DNA of 64,000 bases from Bacillus sp. Y1 (lineage in GTDB: Bacteria; Bacillota; Bacilli; Bacillales; Cytobacillaceae): positions 2,556,501-2,620,500 of the forward strand of contig NZ_CP030028.1 in assembly GCF_003586445.1 (NCBI RefSeq), written 5' to 3'. Below are positions 17,537 through 25,663 of this stretch, in pieces (position 1 is the first letter of the stretch; the number at the start of each line of letters is the position of its first letter). The position numbers and the translations under genes were made by a program. The notes under the pieces were generated by a model. The model was not told the origin of the DNA. It made no database searches and worked only from the letters and a program-made list of their open reading frames with translations.

Positions 17537-17597
17537 AACCGTATAGAATGGCTGCTCTCATGAAAAAAATAACTTTAGTGGAAACGGAGGTATGATA

Positions 17598-18596
17598 ATG
17601 GAAAAGCATAATATACGATTGACTTCCTCAGAAGTAGCGAATCTATGGGCAAACTATATGGGCGATAGTATGTCTATCTGCGTGTTTACCTATTTTCTGA
17701 ATCATATAGATGACTTGGAAATCAAACAGGTAATAGAACATGCCCTAGATTTATCCTCTCAACATGTTAAGAAAATTGCTGAAATATTTGTGGAGGAAGG
17801 AATTCCGGTTCCACTTGGTTTTACCAATGAAGATGTGTATCCACATGCGGAACGATTATTTTCTGACTCCTTTTACCTTTATTATCTGAAGCATATGACA
17901 AAGGGTGGACTTGCTACTTACAGTGCAGTTTTACCAAATGTGTTTCGAAATGATATACGCGAATATTATATGTCTTGTATCTCCTCGACGATGGAATTGT
18001 TTCAAGAATCCACCAATGTTTTACTGTCAAAAGGAATTGAAACTAGATCTCCCAACCTAGCGTACCCTTCAAAAGTCGAGTTTGTTGAAAAACAAAGCTT
18101 TTTATCTGGCTGGTTTGGTGAACAAAGGCCGTTGACCGGATTAGAAGTGACACATTTATATGCTAATATTCAAACAAATAAGCTAGGAGAGGCTTTTTGC
18201 TTAGGTTTAACACAGGTGGCGAAACAAAAAGAAGTTAAGGAGTTTATGCTACGAGGAGTCGAGATATGTAAAAAACATATCACCCTCTTTAGTGAGTACC
18301 TTCACTCCAATTTCCTTCCAGCCCCTATGACATGGGACCAAGAAGTGACAGGCTCTACCGACTTGCCATTTTCAGAAAAGCTCATGATGTTTCATGTAGG
18401 TCTATTGAGTGCGGCAGGAATGGGGAACTATGGAGTGGCGATGTCACTGTCTCCAAGAAGAGATATTGCTGCTATGTATGGTCGATTGATACCAGAGGTA
18501 GGAAAGTTTGCGGAAGATGGCACAAATATAAGTATCAAACATCGCTGGATGGAAAAACCACCTCATGCAATCGACAGAGATAAGCTATCGAAATAG
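17598..18596 (+). CDS. DUF3231-family protein (duplicated four-helix, ferritin-like)
   Basis: About 332 residues made of two homologous halves of roughly 165 residues. Each half begins with a similar segment (LTSSEVANLWANYMGDSM and LTGLEVTHLYANIQTNKL) and contains a helix pair with HVKKIAEIFVEEGIPVP or HITLFSEYLHSNFLPAP. That is the DUF3231 pattern common in Bacillus, predicted to be a helical-bundle, ferritin-like protein. Function unknown. The ATG at 17592 is only one base from GGAGG, so the ATG at 17598 is preferred. A terminator follows. Confidence 0.85.
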   Translation: MEKHNIRLTSSEVANLWANYMGDSMSICVFTYFLNHIDDLEIKQVIEHALDLSSQHVKKIAEIFVEEGIPVPLGFTNEDVYPHAERLFSDSFYLYYLKHMTKGGLATYSAVLPNVFRNDIREYYMSCISSTMELFQESTNVLLSKGIETRSPNLAYPSKVEFVEKQSFLSGWFGEQRPLTGLEVTHLYANIQTNKLGEAFCLGLTQVAKQKEVKEFMLRGVEICKKHITLFSEYLHSNFLPAPMTWDQEVTGSTDLPFSEKLMMFHVGLLSAAGMGNYGVAMSLSPRRDIAAMYGRLIPEVGKFAEDGTNISIKHRWMEKPPHAIDRDKLSK

Positions 18597-18602
18597 AATA
18601 AG

Positions 18603-18634
18603 AAACGCTTAGGTACAAAGACCCAAGCGTTTTT
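18603..18634. terminator. Terminator after DUF3231 gene
   Basis: AAACGCTT and AAGCGTTT form the stem, with AGGT/ACCC extending it, followed by a short T run. It also lies 3' of the convergent small gene. Confidence 0.8.
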
Positions 18635-18637
18635 GTA

Positions 18638-18763
18638 TTATTTATTTAAGTCTTTCTTAGTGATTTCGCTACGAATATCTTTTTCCTTTGAGAATTCTGT
18701 ATCTTGCTTTTTGTTGTTCGGATACTTATTTTTACGTTCGCGGTTATCGTTTCGGTTGGTCAT
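18638..18763 (-). CDS. Small hydrophilic protein, 41 residues
   Basis: A minus-strand frame with GGAAAGGAGTG 7-8 bases before its ATG. The product (MTNRNDNRERKNKYPNNKKQ... DTEFSKEKD) is almost entirely charged or polar with no Cys. The EFSKE segment recalls the short Bacillus YfhD-type proteins, but the similarity is too short to assign. Probably a small, highly expressed soluble or spore-associated protein; role unknown. Confidence 0.55.
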   Translation of the reverse strand: MTNRNDNRERKNKYPNNKKQDTEFSKEKDIRSEITKKDLNK

Positions 18764-19095
18764 GGTTTCACTCCTTTCCATGTAGTCGGAATTATTATTA
18801 GCATACGATGGATTTTTTTATCCTACATATTAATGGGAAGATTCTGCTGCAAGGGCATAAGTTTGAGTTTAGAACATGATGTTTCCAGAAACTAGTGGTA
18901 TGAGTGAACTAAATTCACATTTAGCACCTCGTATTTCCATATATTAGTAGACCAAGGCACTAACCCAGCATCCAATTCCCTCAATTTCTAAAAACAAAGC
19001 ACAAACTCCCCCAAACACTCCAACTATTCCCACTATATGGTACAATATAAGATATCTAAACCATCGGATCTCATATTATAAAGGAGTCCACCACC
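18764..19095. repeat. Intergenic region with a degenerate 52-bp-period repeat
   Basis: No gene is supported here. TTCCAGAAACTAGTGG at 18883 and TTCCATATATTAGTAG at 18935 are degenerate copies exactly 52 bp apart. Between them GTGAACTAAAT and ATTTAGCAC (18904-18927) form an imperfect hairpin. The block aligns with 56031-56100, including the shared GTGAACTAAAT. The rest is A/T-rich sequence with no further signal. Confidence 0.6.
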
Positions 19096-19839
19096 ATGCC
19101 AATCGCATCTAACTCGAAATTCAACATATACAAACAAAAAATTCAATCCCTGCCGTACATCGCAGAGGACACAATTAAGTCAGACACCTTTCTACTAGAA
19201 TTAAACGAGAAAAAGAAGATTGAAATCTACTATGCACCCTTTGAATATGTGAACAACACCGCCAAAATAGTGATCATTGGGATTACTCCTGGATACTTTC
19301 AAATGGAGCAATCATATACAACGATCTGGAATTATCGCGACCAAAAAATTTCCGACGAAAAACTTCTACATGAAGTGAAAAAACAGTCGAGCTTTCAAGG
19401 GCCAATGCGGAAGAATCTAATTACCATGCTGGATGAGCTAGGGCTACATAAATATCTACAAATTCCATCAACCACCCACCTGTTTGATACACACGCCCAT
19501 CTGGTTCAAACCAATTCGGTCATAAAGTATCCAGTTTTTTATCGAGGAAAAAATTACAATGGTTCTACCCCAAATATGATCCGAACAGACGCCCTTTTGA
19601 CCTATATAAAAGAGGGGTTTGTTCAAGAAATTAACATGATGGACAAACCCTTACTCATTCCACTGGGTGTGAATGTTTCTCAACTGCTCGATTTTTTAAT
19701 TGAAAAAGAGCACATCAAGGAACATACAATTCTCCGCGGCTTCCCGCATCCTTCCGGTGGAAATGGTCATCGCCACCGTCAATTTGCAGAAAATAAAGAA
19801 GCTATGAAGAGGTACTTACAAGCATATTTCCAACCATAA
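19096..19839 (+). CDS. Uracil-DNA-glycosylase-superfamily-like protein
   Basis: A 247-residue soluble protein. KIVIIGITPGYFQM near residue 60 resembles the GxxPG catalytic-water loop of UDG-fold proteins, and GFPHPSGGNGHR near 215 resembles the HPSxxN/R DNA-intercalation loop. The spacing and alternating beta/alpha pattern (LLIPLGVNVSQLL) also fit the UDG fold. The usual Asp/Asn of the first motif is absent (ITPG), so an active glycosylase is not assured. AAAGGAG lies 10 bases before the ATG. A small membrane protein gene follows by 15 bases and a monooxygenase-like gene after that. Confidence 0.65.
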   Translation: MPIASNSKFNIYKQKIQSLPYIAEDTIKSDTFLLELNEKKKIEIYYAPFEYVNNTAKIVIIGITPGYFQMEQSYTTIWNYRDQKISDEKLLHEVKKQSSFQGPMRKNLITMLDELGLHKYLQIPSTTHLFDTHAHLVQTNSVIKYPVFYRGKNYNGSTPNMIRTDALLTYIKEGFVQEINMMDKPLLIPLGVNVSQLLDFLIEKEHIKEHTILRGFPHPSGGNGHRHRQFAENKEAMKRYLQAYFQP

Positions 19840-19854
19840 AAAGAAGGTGTTACT

Positions 19855-20109
19855 TTGAAGAAAATCAGCATTTATCTATTACTAAGCATTAACTTATTTT
19901 ACATCGTCAATTTTTTAGTGAACTTTGAACATGTCTTTCTTGAATGGTATTGGCTGGTCTTTTTTTTCATTGGACTTGGTTTATCCATTTTTTATTTGTT
20001 AAAACCAAACAAAGAGAACCCATACATTTTGATTGCATTATTAGTGACGAGCCTGAGTTCGATTGGATTTTATGGCTTTCAATATTTTCTTTCTCATCTA
20101 ATGGGATAG
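19855..20109 (+). CDS. Small membrane protein with three hydrophobic segments
   Basis: 84 residues with segments at about 3-23, 29-49 and 57-78 and almost no soluble part. It starts with TTG at 19855 after AGAAGGTG. I do not recognise the family. It lies between the UDG-like gene (15 bases) and the ABM-domain gene (21 bases) and is probably in one transcript with them. Confidence 0.6.
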   Translation: MKKISIYLLLSINLFYIVNFLVNFEHVFLEWYWLVFFFIGLGLSIFYLLKPNKENPYILIALLVTSLSSIGFYGFQYFLSHLMG

Positions 20110-20130
20110 ATTGAAGGGGGAAGAACCTGT

Positions 20131-20457
20131 ATGAGTGAAATAACGAAAACACCAGAACCACCTTATTACGCGGTGATTTTTTCCTCGCAAAGAACGGATG
20201 GGGACAATGGATATGGAGCAATGGCCAATAAAATGGTCGAATTAGCCTCCAAGCAGCCGGGCTTTTTAGGAGTAGAAAGTGCCCGAGATGAACAATTGGG
20301 AATTACGGTTTCTTACTGGGACTCCATCGAAGCGATCCAGGCGTGGAAAGAGCACTCCGCACATATCATCGCTCAGGAAAAAGGGAAATCCGAATGGTAT
20401 CAGTCTTTCTCTTTAAGAGTGTGTAAAGTCGAAAGACAAAGTTTTTTTGACATGTAA
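20131..20457 (+). CDS. Antibiotic-biosynthesis-monooxygenase (ABM) domain protein
   Basis: 108 residues forming a single dimeric alpha-beta barrel of the ABM type: YYAVIFSSQRT (strand 1), MANKMVELASKQPGFLGVES (helix and strand 2), ITVSYWDSIEAIQAWKEHSAHIIAQEKG (strand 3 and helix 2) and the final strand with YQSFSLRVCKVER. The PGFLGVES...YWDSIEAIQAWK pattern is typical of Bacillus ABM-like enzymes such as YqjZ. Substrate unknown; such proteins act on quinones, haem or small aromatics. GAAGGGGGAAG precedes the ATG. Confidence 0.82.
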   Translation: MSEITKTPEPPYYAVIFSSQRTDGDNGYGAMANKMVELASKQPGFLGVESARDEQLGITVSYWDSIEAIQAWKEHSAHIIAQEKGKSEWYQSFSLRVCKVERQSFFDM

Positions 20458-20489
20458 AAAAGACATCCGACTAGGATTGGATGTCTTTT
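20456..20489. terminator. Bidirectional terminator
   Basis: AAAAAGACATCC pairs with GGATGTCTTTT between convergent genes; the stop codon of the reverse gene (20471-20473) lies in the loop. Confidence 0.85.
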
Positions 20490-20665
20490 CCGTGAATTCT
20501 ACTTTTGATTTCCTCTAGATCTGTATTACTGTACTGACTAGTTCCTTTGCCGCCTGTTTGAGCTAGTAACGCTTTAACTTCATTATAAGACAAGCCGGAT
20601 TCCGCATTCTTCTTTTTGACTTCATTAATATCCGTTCCAACCTCTGTATATTCCTTGTGATCCAT
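20471..20665 (-). CDS. Small acid-soluble-protein-like protein (gamma-SASP-like, tentative)
   Basis: 64 residues, strong AGGAGGT 7 bases before the ATG. Two related segments, VGTDINEVKKKNAESG and YSNTDLEEIKSRI, resemble the TDxxEVKKQN repeats of gamma-type spore proteins, and the composition is Lys/Glu/Asn-rich. The central LSYNEVKALLAQTGG is not typical of SspE, so the label is tentative. It is transcribed alone, opposite to the ABM gene. Confidence 0.6.
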   Translation of the reverse strand: MDHKEYTEVGTDINEVKKKNAESGLSYNEVKALLAQTGGKGTSQYSNTDLEEIKSRIHGKDIQS

Positions 20666-20789
20666 ATAATACCTCCTGTCTACTTTCTTCTTACTCTTTC
20701 TTGTAACCGCTGAAATTATGTAATGGAAGTTTCTTAACTTGCAAACAATGTAAGTGGTAGAAAAAGTTTATCAAGATAGGAGTTCTTCC

Positions 20790-21362
20790 ATGGCAAAATT
20801 AATCAACTTACCAGCGTTACTCATCCTTGATGTTCAAAAAGGGTTTGATGATCCATATTGGGGCAAAAGAAACAATCCCGAGGCAGAGGAAAATATGGCT
20901 CGTTTGCAAGAGGAGTGGAGGAAGAGGAAGGGGACGATTATTTACTCCAAACATCTATCCGTTCAACCACAATCACCACTACACCATACGAACAAAGAAG
21001 GAACAGAGTTTAAAGACATGATCAAACCAGAACCAAATGAAACAGTTTTTACGAAACAAGTGAACAGTGCCTTTATAGGAACAGAGCTGGAAACGTATTT
21101 AAGCGAGCAGCAAATAAAAACGGTTGTTATCACAGGACTTTCCACACAGCATTGTGTTTCAACTACCACAAGAATGAGTGGGAACCTCGGGCTTCAAACC
21201 TATCTTGTTTCAGATGCAATTGCAGCTTTTGAAATTACCGATCACAAAGGGAAGAAACACTCTGCTGATACGGTTCAGGAGCTTGAATTGGCTATGCTCC
21301 AAAAGGAGTTTGCTACGATATTAACAACCGATGAAATTATTAATCAACTCGATCAGCTTTAA
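20790..21362 (+). CDS. Isochorismatase/nicotinamidase-family cysteine hydrolase
   Basis: A 190-residue cytosolic amidohydrolase-type enzyme. The catalytic triad is visible: Asp in LLILDVQKGF, Lys in VFTKQVNSAF, and Cys in ITGLSTQHCVSTT, preceded by the expected cis-peptide region. The family includes nicotinamidase, isochorismatase and N-carbamoyl hydrolases; the substrate cannot be read here. An in-frame GTG at 20754 extends the frame, but ATAGGAG before the ATG at 20790 and the family N-terminus support the shorter form. Ends at a hairpin. Confidence 0.88.
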   Translation: MAKLINLPALLILDVQKGFDDPYWGKRNNPEAEENMARLQEEWRKRKGTIIYSKHLSVQPQSPLHHTNKEGTEFKDMIKPEPNETVFTKQVNSAFIGTELETYLSEQQIKTVVITGLSTQHCVSTTTRMSGNLGLQTYLVSDAIAAFEITDHKGKKHSADTVQELELAMLQKEFATILTTDEIINQLDQL

Positions 21363-21373
21363 TTTTTATGTAA

Positions 21374-21395
21374 AGCGCAGGGGGAGCTCTGCGCT
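21374..21395. terminator. Hairpin between isochorismatase and YcgG/YqcI genes
   Basis: AGCGCAG and CTGCGCT form a 7-bp GC-rich stem with ATTTATCT after it, between convergent genes. Confidence 0.6.
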
Positions 21396-22320
21396 ATTTA
21401 TCTAGCTTAAATAAATTTAAGAAGCGATGGTACGGACATTTGGATAATGACGTATCATCATCTCGTAAAAAATATTGTCTCCATTCAAAATTATCTTCTG
21501 AACCATAGCTATTTAAATCGGGGTGGATCGATATAGAATCGTAATTCGCCAAGCGTTTTCGTACCTGTTTTTTAATATTTTTGGCATAAGATTCATTTTT
21601 ACCAAATTCTTGTAACACCCATCTTGGAGTAATTGCGAGCATCATCGTATCAAAATGACGGCTTTGTCGATTTTGGTGAGAGGGGGTGGCACAATACATA
21701 AAATATTTTTCCCCGTGGAAACAAAACTCCCAAACCGGATCATGAGGGTCAGTGGGAATGTCTTCAGGCCACTGCATCCCGTCAATCGCGGAAAGACCAC
21801 CTAATTGCTTCCAAAACAGTTGTTCAAACTGTTCCACTGTATATGTTTTTTCTACTTCTTTTGGAATATTATAAAAAACAATAAGTGACGTATAGTTACC
21901 AAATCCTGTTGATTCATCTGTGAAAATTTTTAATAATTGTGCCAGTTCATGAATGGAAGAAGTGTCTCTTGGATCACCTACAAATCCATAGCGAAGTTGA
22001 TTAGTGGAAAAGCCAATTGTAGCTGGTATGCAAGGGAAAGGTCTTTCTTTATCCGTCATTTTTGCTTCGAATTTTTCGAGAGCAATTCTTTTCCATGGGG
22101 CTAGTTGTTCTCGTAATATTACTTCATCTTTATATAAACCTTTGATAATGATCACCTCACAAAAGCTTATATAATATATTCCAAAAAGCTTTTGTGAGGT
22201 GAATGTCCTAGTGAAATTGGGCGATTGTGAATAAGCAAACTGGGGATTAAGGTTATGAAGAACATTCGCAACAACATTCAAAGTAGTAACGGTCTTCAAA
22301 CCAGCTAGGATCATCCCCAT
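21394..22320 (-). CDS. YcgG/YqcI (FPC/CPF-motif) family protein, start uncertain
   Basis: The frame encodes a YcgG/YqcI-type protein with the signatures RPFPCIPATIGF (FPC motif) and KCPYHRF (CPF motif near the C-terminus). The biochemical role is not firmly known. The coordinates give the longest frame, from an ATG at 22320 after GGTGG. Family similarity only begins about 58 residues in (KDEVILREQLAPWKR), after a 17-bp inverted repeat at 22152-22202. The downstream arm carries GTGAGGTGA, a good ribosome site, so the real start may be the GTG at 22155 or an ATT/ATC just after it. The first about 55 residues would then be non-coding. Confidence 0.7.
   Translation of the reverse strand: MGMILAGLKTVTTLNVVANVLHNLNPQFAYSQSPNFTRTFTSQKLFGIYYISFCEVIIIKGLYKDEVILREQLAPWKRIALEKFEAKMTDKERPFPCIPATIGFSTNQLRYGFVGDPRDTSSIHELAQLLKIFTDESTGFGNYTSLIVFYNIPKEVEKTYTVEQFEQLFWKQLGGLSAIDGMQWPEDIPTDPHDPVWEFCFHGEKYFMYCATPSHQNRQSRHFDTMMLAITPRWVLQEFGKNESYAKNIKKQVRKRLANYDSISIHPDLNSYGSEDNFEWRQYFLRDDDTSLSKCPYHRFLNLFKLDK
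22152..22202 (-). promoter_or_regulatory. 17-bp perfect inverted repeat covering the YcgG/YqcI ribosome site
   Basis: On the minus strand TCACCTCACAAAAGCTT is followed after 17 nt by its exact complement AAGCTTTTGTGAGGTGA. The second arm contains GAGGTGA, a likely Shine-Dalgarno; the first arm contains its complement. The RNA would fold into a stable stem that hides the ribosome site. Confidence 0.65.
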
Positions 22321-22331
22321 AATCCACCAAC

Positions 22332-23153
22332 TTACGCCTGCTCCTCAGACGTAACTCCCAATCGCTCCATAATTCTTCTTTTCCGATACAGCATAACTCC
22401 CACTTCTGCAAGGTCATTAATCATTGAACGGTTGGTGAAGGCGCCGAATACCATTCCTGCGATAGGGACCATTTGAAATAGTTTTTTCCATCCGAATTGA
22501 TCTCGGTATGTATACACGACTTCTCGCCAGCCTTGAAGCTGAGACATCATTTCACCCGATTGATTGCCGTTTTGGTAGTAGCCGGATAACTCCTTGAGAA
22601 TGGCCTTTTTTCCAACAATATCAGCTGATGAAAATTGTAAGCACTTGATGATAAAGATTCGCTCGCTTTTTTCGTTTGGATCGTAGCCGTGGATGATAGC
22701 GATTTCTTGCAGTGTTTTTAATGAGATTGCTAAAAGCGCGGGTACATCAATCGCGAGGGTGAAGATTCCTCCGATCCCTGTTGTTGCTCCTTGGACCGTT
22801 GCGACCTTTTTCCGGCTTTCCGTTAATTTTTGACTGACCGTATTCATAGTGGAAAGAGGGATTTCTTTTATCTCCGCTATGCTCCCTATTGATTGGTTTG
22901 TTTCTTTATCGATGAGCTCAAATAGCTGTTTTTCCGATACTAAATATTTTCCACCAGTTTGAATGTAATTTCCAATTTCGTCTAATAATAGTCCCACTTT
23001 ATTATGAACAAACTGTGGGGTAATTTTGTCTAGTAATTTAAAAGGAAGTCTTCCAAGTCGTTCCCAAATCCACAAATTCCCTTGGTCCTTTTCCCATTTT
23101 TCAATAATAGAAAGTTCATTTTTTAACTCTTCTTTTTTTTCCACTATAATCAT
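22332..23153 (-). CDS. EcsC-family protein
   Basis: A 273-residue protein matching the EcsC family: GGKYLVSEKQLFELI, VQGATTGIGGIFTLAIDVPALLAISLKTLQEIAIIHGYD and VPIAGMVFGAFTNRSMINDLAEVGVMLYRKRRI are the characteristic hydrophobic segments. In B. subtilis ecsC lies with an ABC transporter, but many EcsC paralogues stand alone, as here. Function unknown, probably membrane associated. It ends 11 bases before the ATG of the YcgG/YqcI frame, so the two may be co-transcribed. Confidence 0.85.
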   Translation of the reverse strand: MIIVEKKEELKNELSIIEKWEKDQGNLWIWERLGRLPFKLLDKITPQFVHNKVGLLLDEIGNYIQTGGKYLVSEKQLFELIDKETNQSIGSIAEIKEIPLSTMNTVSQKLTESRKKVATVQGATTGIGGIFTLAIDVPALLAISLKTLQEIAIIHGYDPNEKSERIFIIKCLQFSSADIVGKKAILKELSGYYQNGNQSGEMMSQLQGWREVVYTYRDQFGWKKLFQMVPIAGMVFGAFTNRSMINDLAEVGVMLYRKRRIMERLGVTSEEQA

Positions 23154-23313
23154 CCTTATTTCTCTCCGATTTCCTCAGTTTTTCATTTTCATTATTATTC
23201 TAATCATTTGATACGTGATTACCTGTAAAAAGGTTTCAAAACTATTTTCCAAATAACATGATTAAGAGGGGAAGGGTCATACTAAGCTTATTCAATACAT
23301 AGAGGTGATAGTG

Positions 23314-24297
23314 ATGGATAACGTATTTGATTATGAAGATATACAATTGATCCCAAACAAATCGATCGTAAACAGCCGAACGGAGTGTGATACGAGTGTG
23401 ACGTTTGGTGGTCATACGTTTCGATTGCCGGTGGTGCCTGCGAATATGCAGACCATTGTTGATGAAAAAATTTCAGTGTTTCTAGCAGAAAATAATTATT
23501 TTTATATTATGCATCGTTTTCAACCAGAAACGCGCATACATTTTGTAAAAGATATGAAGGCTCGTGGGTTGTACGCCTCGATTAGTGTGGGTGTAAAGGA
23601 AGAGGAGTATCCATTTATTGAACAACTAGCAAAGGAAAATCTGTCTCCAGAATTTATAACGATCGATATTGCCCACGGACATTCGAATGCTGTGATCAAT
23701 ATGATTCGTCACATTAAAAAGCATCTGCCTACTAGCTTTGTAATTGCGGGAAATGTGGGAACTCCAGAGGCAGTAAGGGAGTTGGAGAATGCGGGTGCTG
23801 ATGCGACAAAGGTTGGAATTGGGCCAGGGAAAGTTTGTATTACAAAAATAAAAACAGGCTTCGGAACAGGTGGGTGGCAGTTAGCCGCCCTACGATGGTG
23901 TGCCAAAGCAGCAAGTAAGCCCATTATTGCAGATGGGGGAATTCGGACTCACGGAGATATTGCCAAATCGGTTCGATTCGGTGCATCCATGGTCATGATT
24001 GGTTCACTGTTTGCAGGTCATGAAGAGTCACCAGGAGAAACAGTAGAGGAAGATGGGAAAAAGTATAAGGAATATTTTGGCTCTGCCTCTGAATTTCAAA
24101 AAGGGGAACGTAAAAATGTCGAAGGAAAGAAAATGCACGTGGAATTCAGAGGGTCTTTAAAGGACACTTTGATTGAAATGGAGCAAGATTTACAATCATC
24201 TATTTCTTATGCAGGAGGAAACAAGCTGTCAGCCATCCGAACGGTCGATTATGTGATTGTGAAGACCTCGATCTTTAACGGAGATAAAGTTTACTAA
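23314..24297 (+). CDS. guaC: GMP reductase
   Basis: A 327-residue IMPDH/GMPR-type TIM barrel. It converts GMP to IMP with NADPH in purine salvage. The catalytic loop [22 protein letters not shown] contains the nucleophilic Cys and Thr, followed by [40 protein letters not shown], the phosphate-binding region. There is no CBS domain, and [19 protein letters not shown] at the start is that of the Firmicute GuaC type. The ATG at 23314 follows AGAGGTG; an in-frame GTG at 23305 lies inside that site. No purine riboswitch was seen upstream. Single gene with terminator. Confidence 0.95.
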   Translation: MDNVFDYEDIQLIPNKSIVNSRTECDTSVTFGGHTFRLPVVPANMQTIVDEKISVFLAENNYFYIMHRFQPETRIHFVKDMKARGLYASISVGVKEEEYPFIEQLAKENLSPEFITIDIAHGHSNAVINMIRHIKKHLPTSFVIAGNVGTPEAVRELENAGADATKVGIGPGKVCITKIKTGFGTGGWQLAALRWCAKAASKPIIADGGIRTHGDIAKSVRFGASMVMIGSLFAGHEESPGETVEEDGKKYKEYFGSASEFQKGERKNVEGKKMHVEFRGSLKDTLIEMEQDLQSSISYAGGNKLSAIRTVDYVIVKTSIFNGDKVY

Positions 24298-24302
24298 CAA
24301 AA

Positions 24303-24350
24303 GGAAAGTGAGCATTACCCAGATGGGCTGCTCACTTTCCTATTTCTTTT
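24303..24350. terminator. Terminator after guaC
   Basis: GGAAAGTGAGC and GCTCACTTTCC form an 11-bp stem followed by TATTTCTTTT; the convergent PAP2 gene ends within it. Confidence 0.88.
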
Positions 24351-24977
24351 GTCCCTATATCGCTGAAAAAATCCAATGGCTAGAGTAAGCCAAAAAGCAC
24401 TGATAAAATACCCAGCTAGTATGTCACTTGGATAATGAACGCCGAGATAAATTCGACTAATACCTATCGAAAGGATCACGATACTACTCACAATAATATG
24501 AATCGTCCGTTTAAATGAAGTATTGATATGACGCCACAAAAGAAAGGTCAGTACCCCATATAAAGCGAAGGCCATGGTTGCATGACCACTTGGAAAGCTA
24601 TAATTAGTCGCTTCAGCTAACCGATGCAAATCAGGTCTTGCCCGGTGAAAGAACATTTTTAAGGTGAGAAAAAGGATATTCGCCCCTAACATTACCGCTA
24701 AAAATAATACTAGCTCAGCTCTGTGGTTCAATACCTTGTAAAGAAGTAAGAGACTGACAAGTGTAAGGATAATCACTGGTATGGTATCCCCAATAAACGT
24801 AAAAAATCTCATAATAGTGGTCAACCAAGGAGCTTCCAAACCTTGAACATAAGAAATGATGTTGCTATCAAAAGAGACAATGGTATTTTTTCTTACTAAA
24901 AGTGCCATCACACTAAATGCTAGTAAAGAGACTAGGCTGACTATAAATGCGATGAGTAGTTGAGTTTTTAATTTCAT
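24315..24977 (-). CDS. PAP2-family membrane phosphatase
   Basis: About 220 residues with five to six membrane segments. The three phosphatase motifs are clear: KMFFHRARP (KxxxxxxRP), FPSGHATM (PSGH) and SRIYLGVHYPSD (SRxxxxxHxxxD). Such enzymes hydrolyse phosphatidate, undecaprenyl pyrophosphate or phosphatidylglycerol phosphate on the outer face. The ATG at 24977 has GGAG 7 bases upstream and overlaps the stop of the upstream gene (ATGA), indicating translational coupling. A longer frame to 24989 exists but lies within the upstream gene. Confidence 0.9.
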   Translation of the reverse strand: MKLKTQLLIAFIVSLVSLLAFSVMALLVRKNTIVSFDSNIISYVQGLEAPWLTTIMRFFTFIGDTIPVIILTLVSLLLLYKVLNHRAELVLFLAVMLGANILFLTLKMFFHRARPDLHRLAEATNYSFPSGHATMAFALYGVLTFLLWRHINTSFKRTIHIIVSSIVILSIGISRIYLGVHYPSDILAGYFISAFWLTLAIGFFQRYRDKRNRKVSSPSG

Positions 24978-25552
24978 GAAGGACTCCATTTTTTTTCATA
25001 ATAGCGTTTTGAAACCAACATACATTTTAATATAAGTGCTCGGACGCCAATTCCAAGAATAATGTAATAAACGAAGGAATACAAGTAATTCCATTTGAGA
25101 TAGCGAACGAGGTTAAGCCATTCACAAAAGGGTTCACCGATAAAGGCGTAGGCGACTGCCATGATGACTTGGGCAATAATAAAGGACTTCCATGTTTGAA
25201 AATATTGAAATAGCAGGATAAAAGCTACGGGTACCATGGACACATCAAATGAAAATCCTCTTGGTATAACAGGCAGAAATTCCACCGGATACTCCCAAAA
25301 AGTAAATTGCATTCCCACGGTATCCAAAAGAAGAGTAACATTCATCACAATCACACCGAACAGGAGAGACTCAACAAACCATTTTCTTTTTTTCATAATA
25401 AACCAGAGCATCCATGGAACAACAAAAAAACAGAGTAAAATCCACCATTCCCATGTTAAAAATTCATTTTCTAGCCAGCCTTTAGCATCTAACAAAAATA
25501 GCTGATCTTCTAAGAACCTGACGTCATCAAGGTTTTCTTCACGAGTGCCCAT
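24974..25552 (-). CDS. CBO0543-like multi-pass membrane protein
   Basis: About 192 residues with five hydrophobic segments. LLLDTVGMQFTFWEYPVEFLPVIP followed by FDVSMVPVAFILLFQYF is the pattern of the CBO0543 family of uncharacterised Firmicute membrane proteins (Asp-Thr, Trp-x-Tyr-Pro, conserved Pro). The ATG at 25552 follows GGTGGTGGTGG; an in-frame GTG at 25567 falls inside that run. Its stop overlaps the PAP2 start by 4 bases, so the pair forms an operon. Function unknown. Confidence 0.72.
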   Translation of the reverse strand: MGTREENLDDVRFLEDQLFLLDAKGWLENEFLTWEWWILLCFFVVPWMLWFIMKKRKWFVESLLFGVIVMNVTLLLDTVGMQFTFWEYPVEFLPVIPRGFSFDVSMVPVAFILLFQYFQTWKSFIIAQVIMAVAYAFIGEPFCEWLNLVRYLKWNYLYSFVYYIILGIGVRALILKCMLVSKRYYEKKWSPS

Positions 25553-25634
25553 AGTACCCACCACCACCTACTCATGTATCTATAAATCATATCTTTGCCC
25601 AATTTTATGTTTTAATGTTAAGGATGAATAAAAA

Positions 25635-25656
25635 GACCGTAGAATAATCTACGGTC
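25635..25656 (-). terminator. Terminator of the doxX-redoxin operon
   Basis: GACCGTAGA and TCTACGGTC form a perfect 9-bp stem; on the minus strand it is followed by TTTTTA. It lies 8 bases past the stop of the redoxin gene. Confidence 0.85.
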
Positions 25657-25663
25657 AAGAAAG

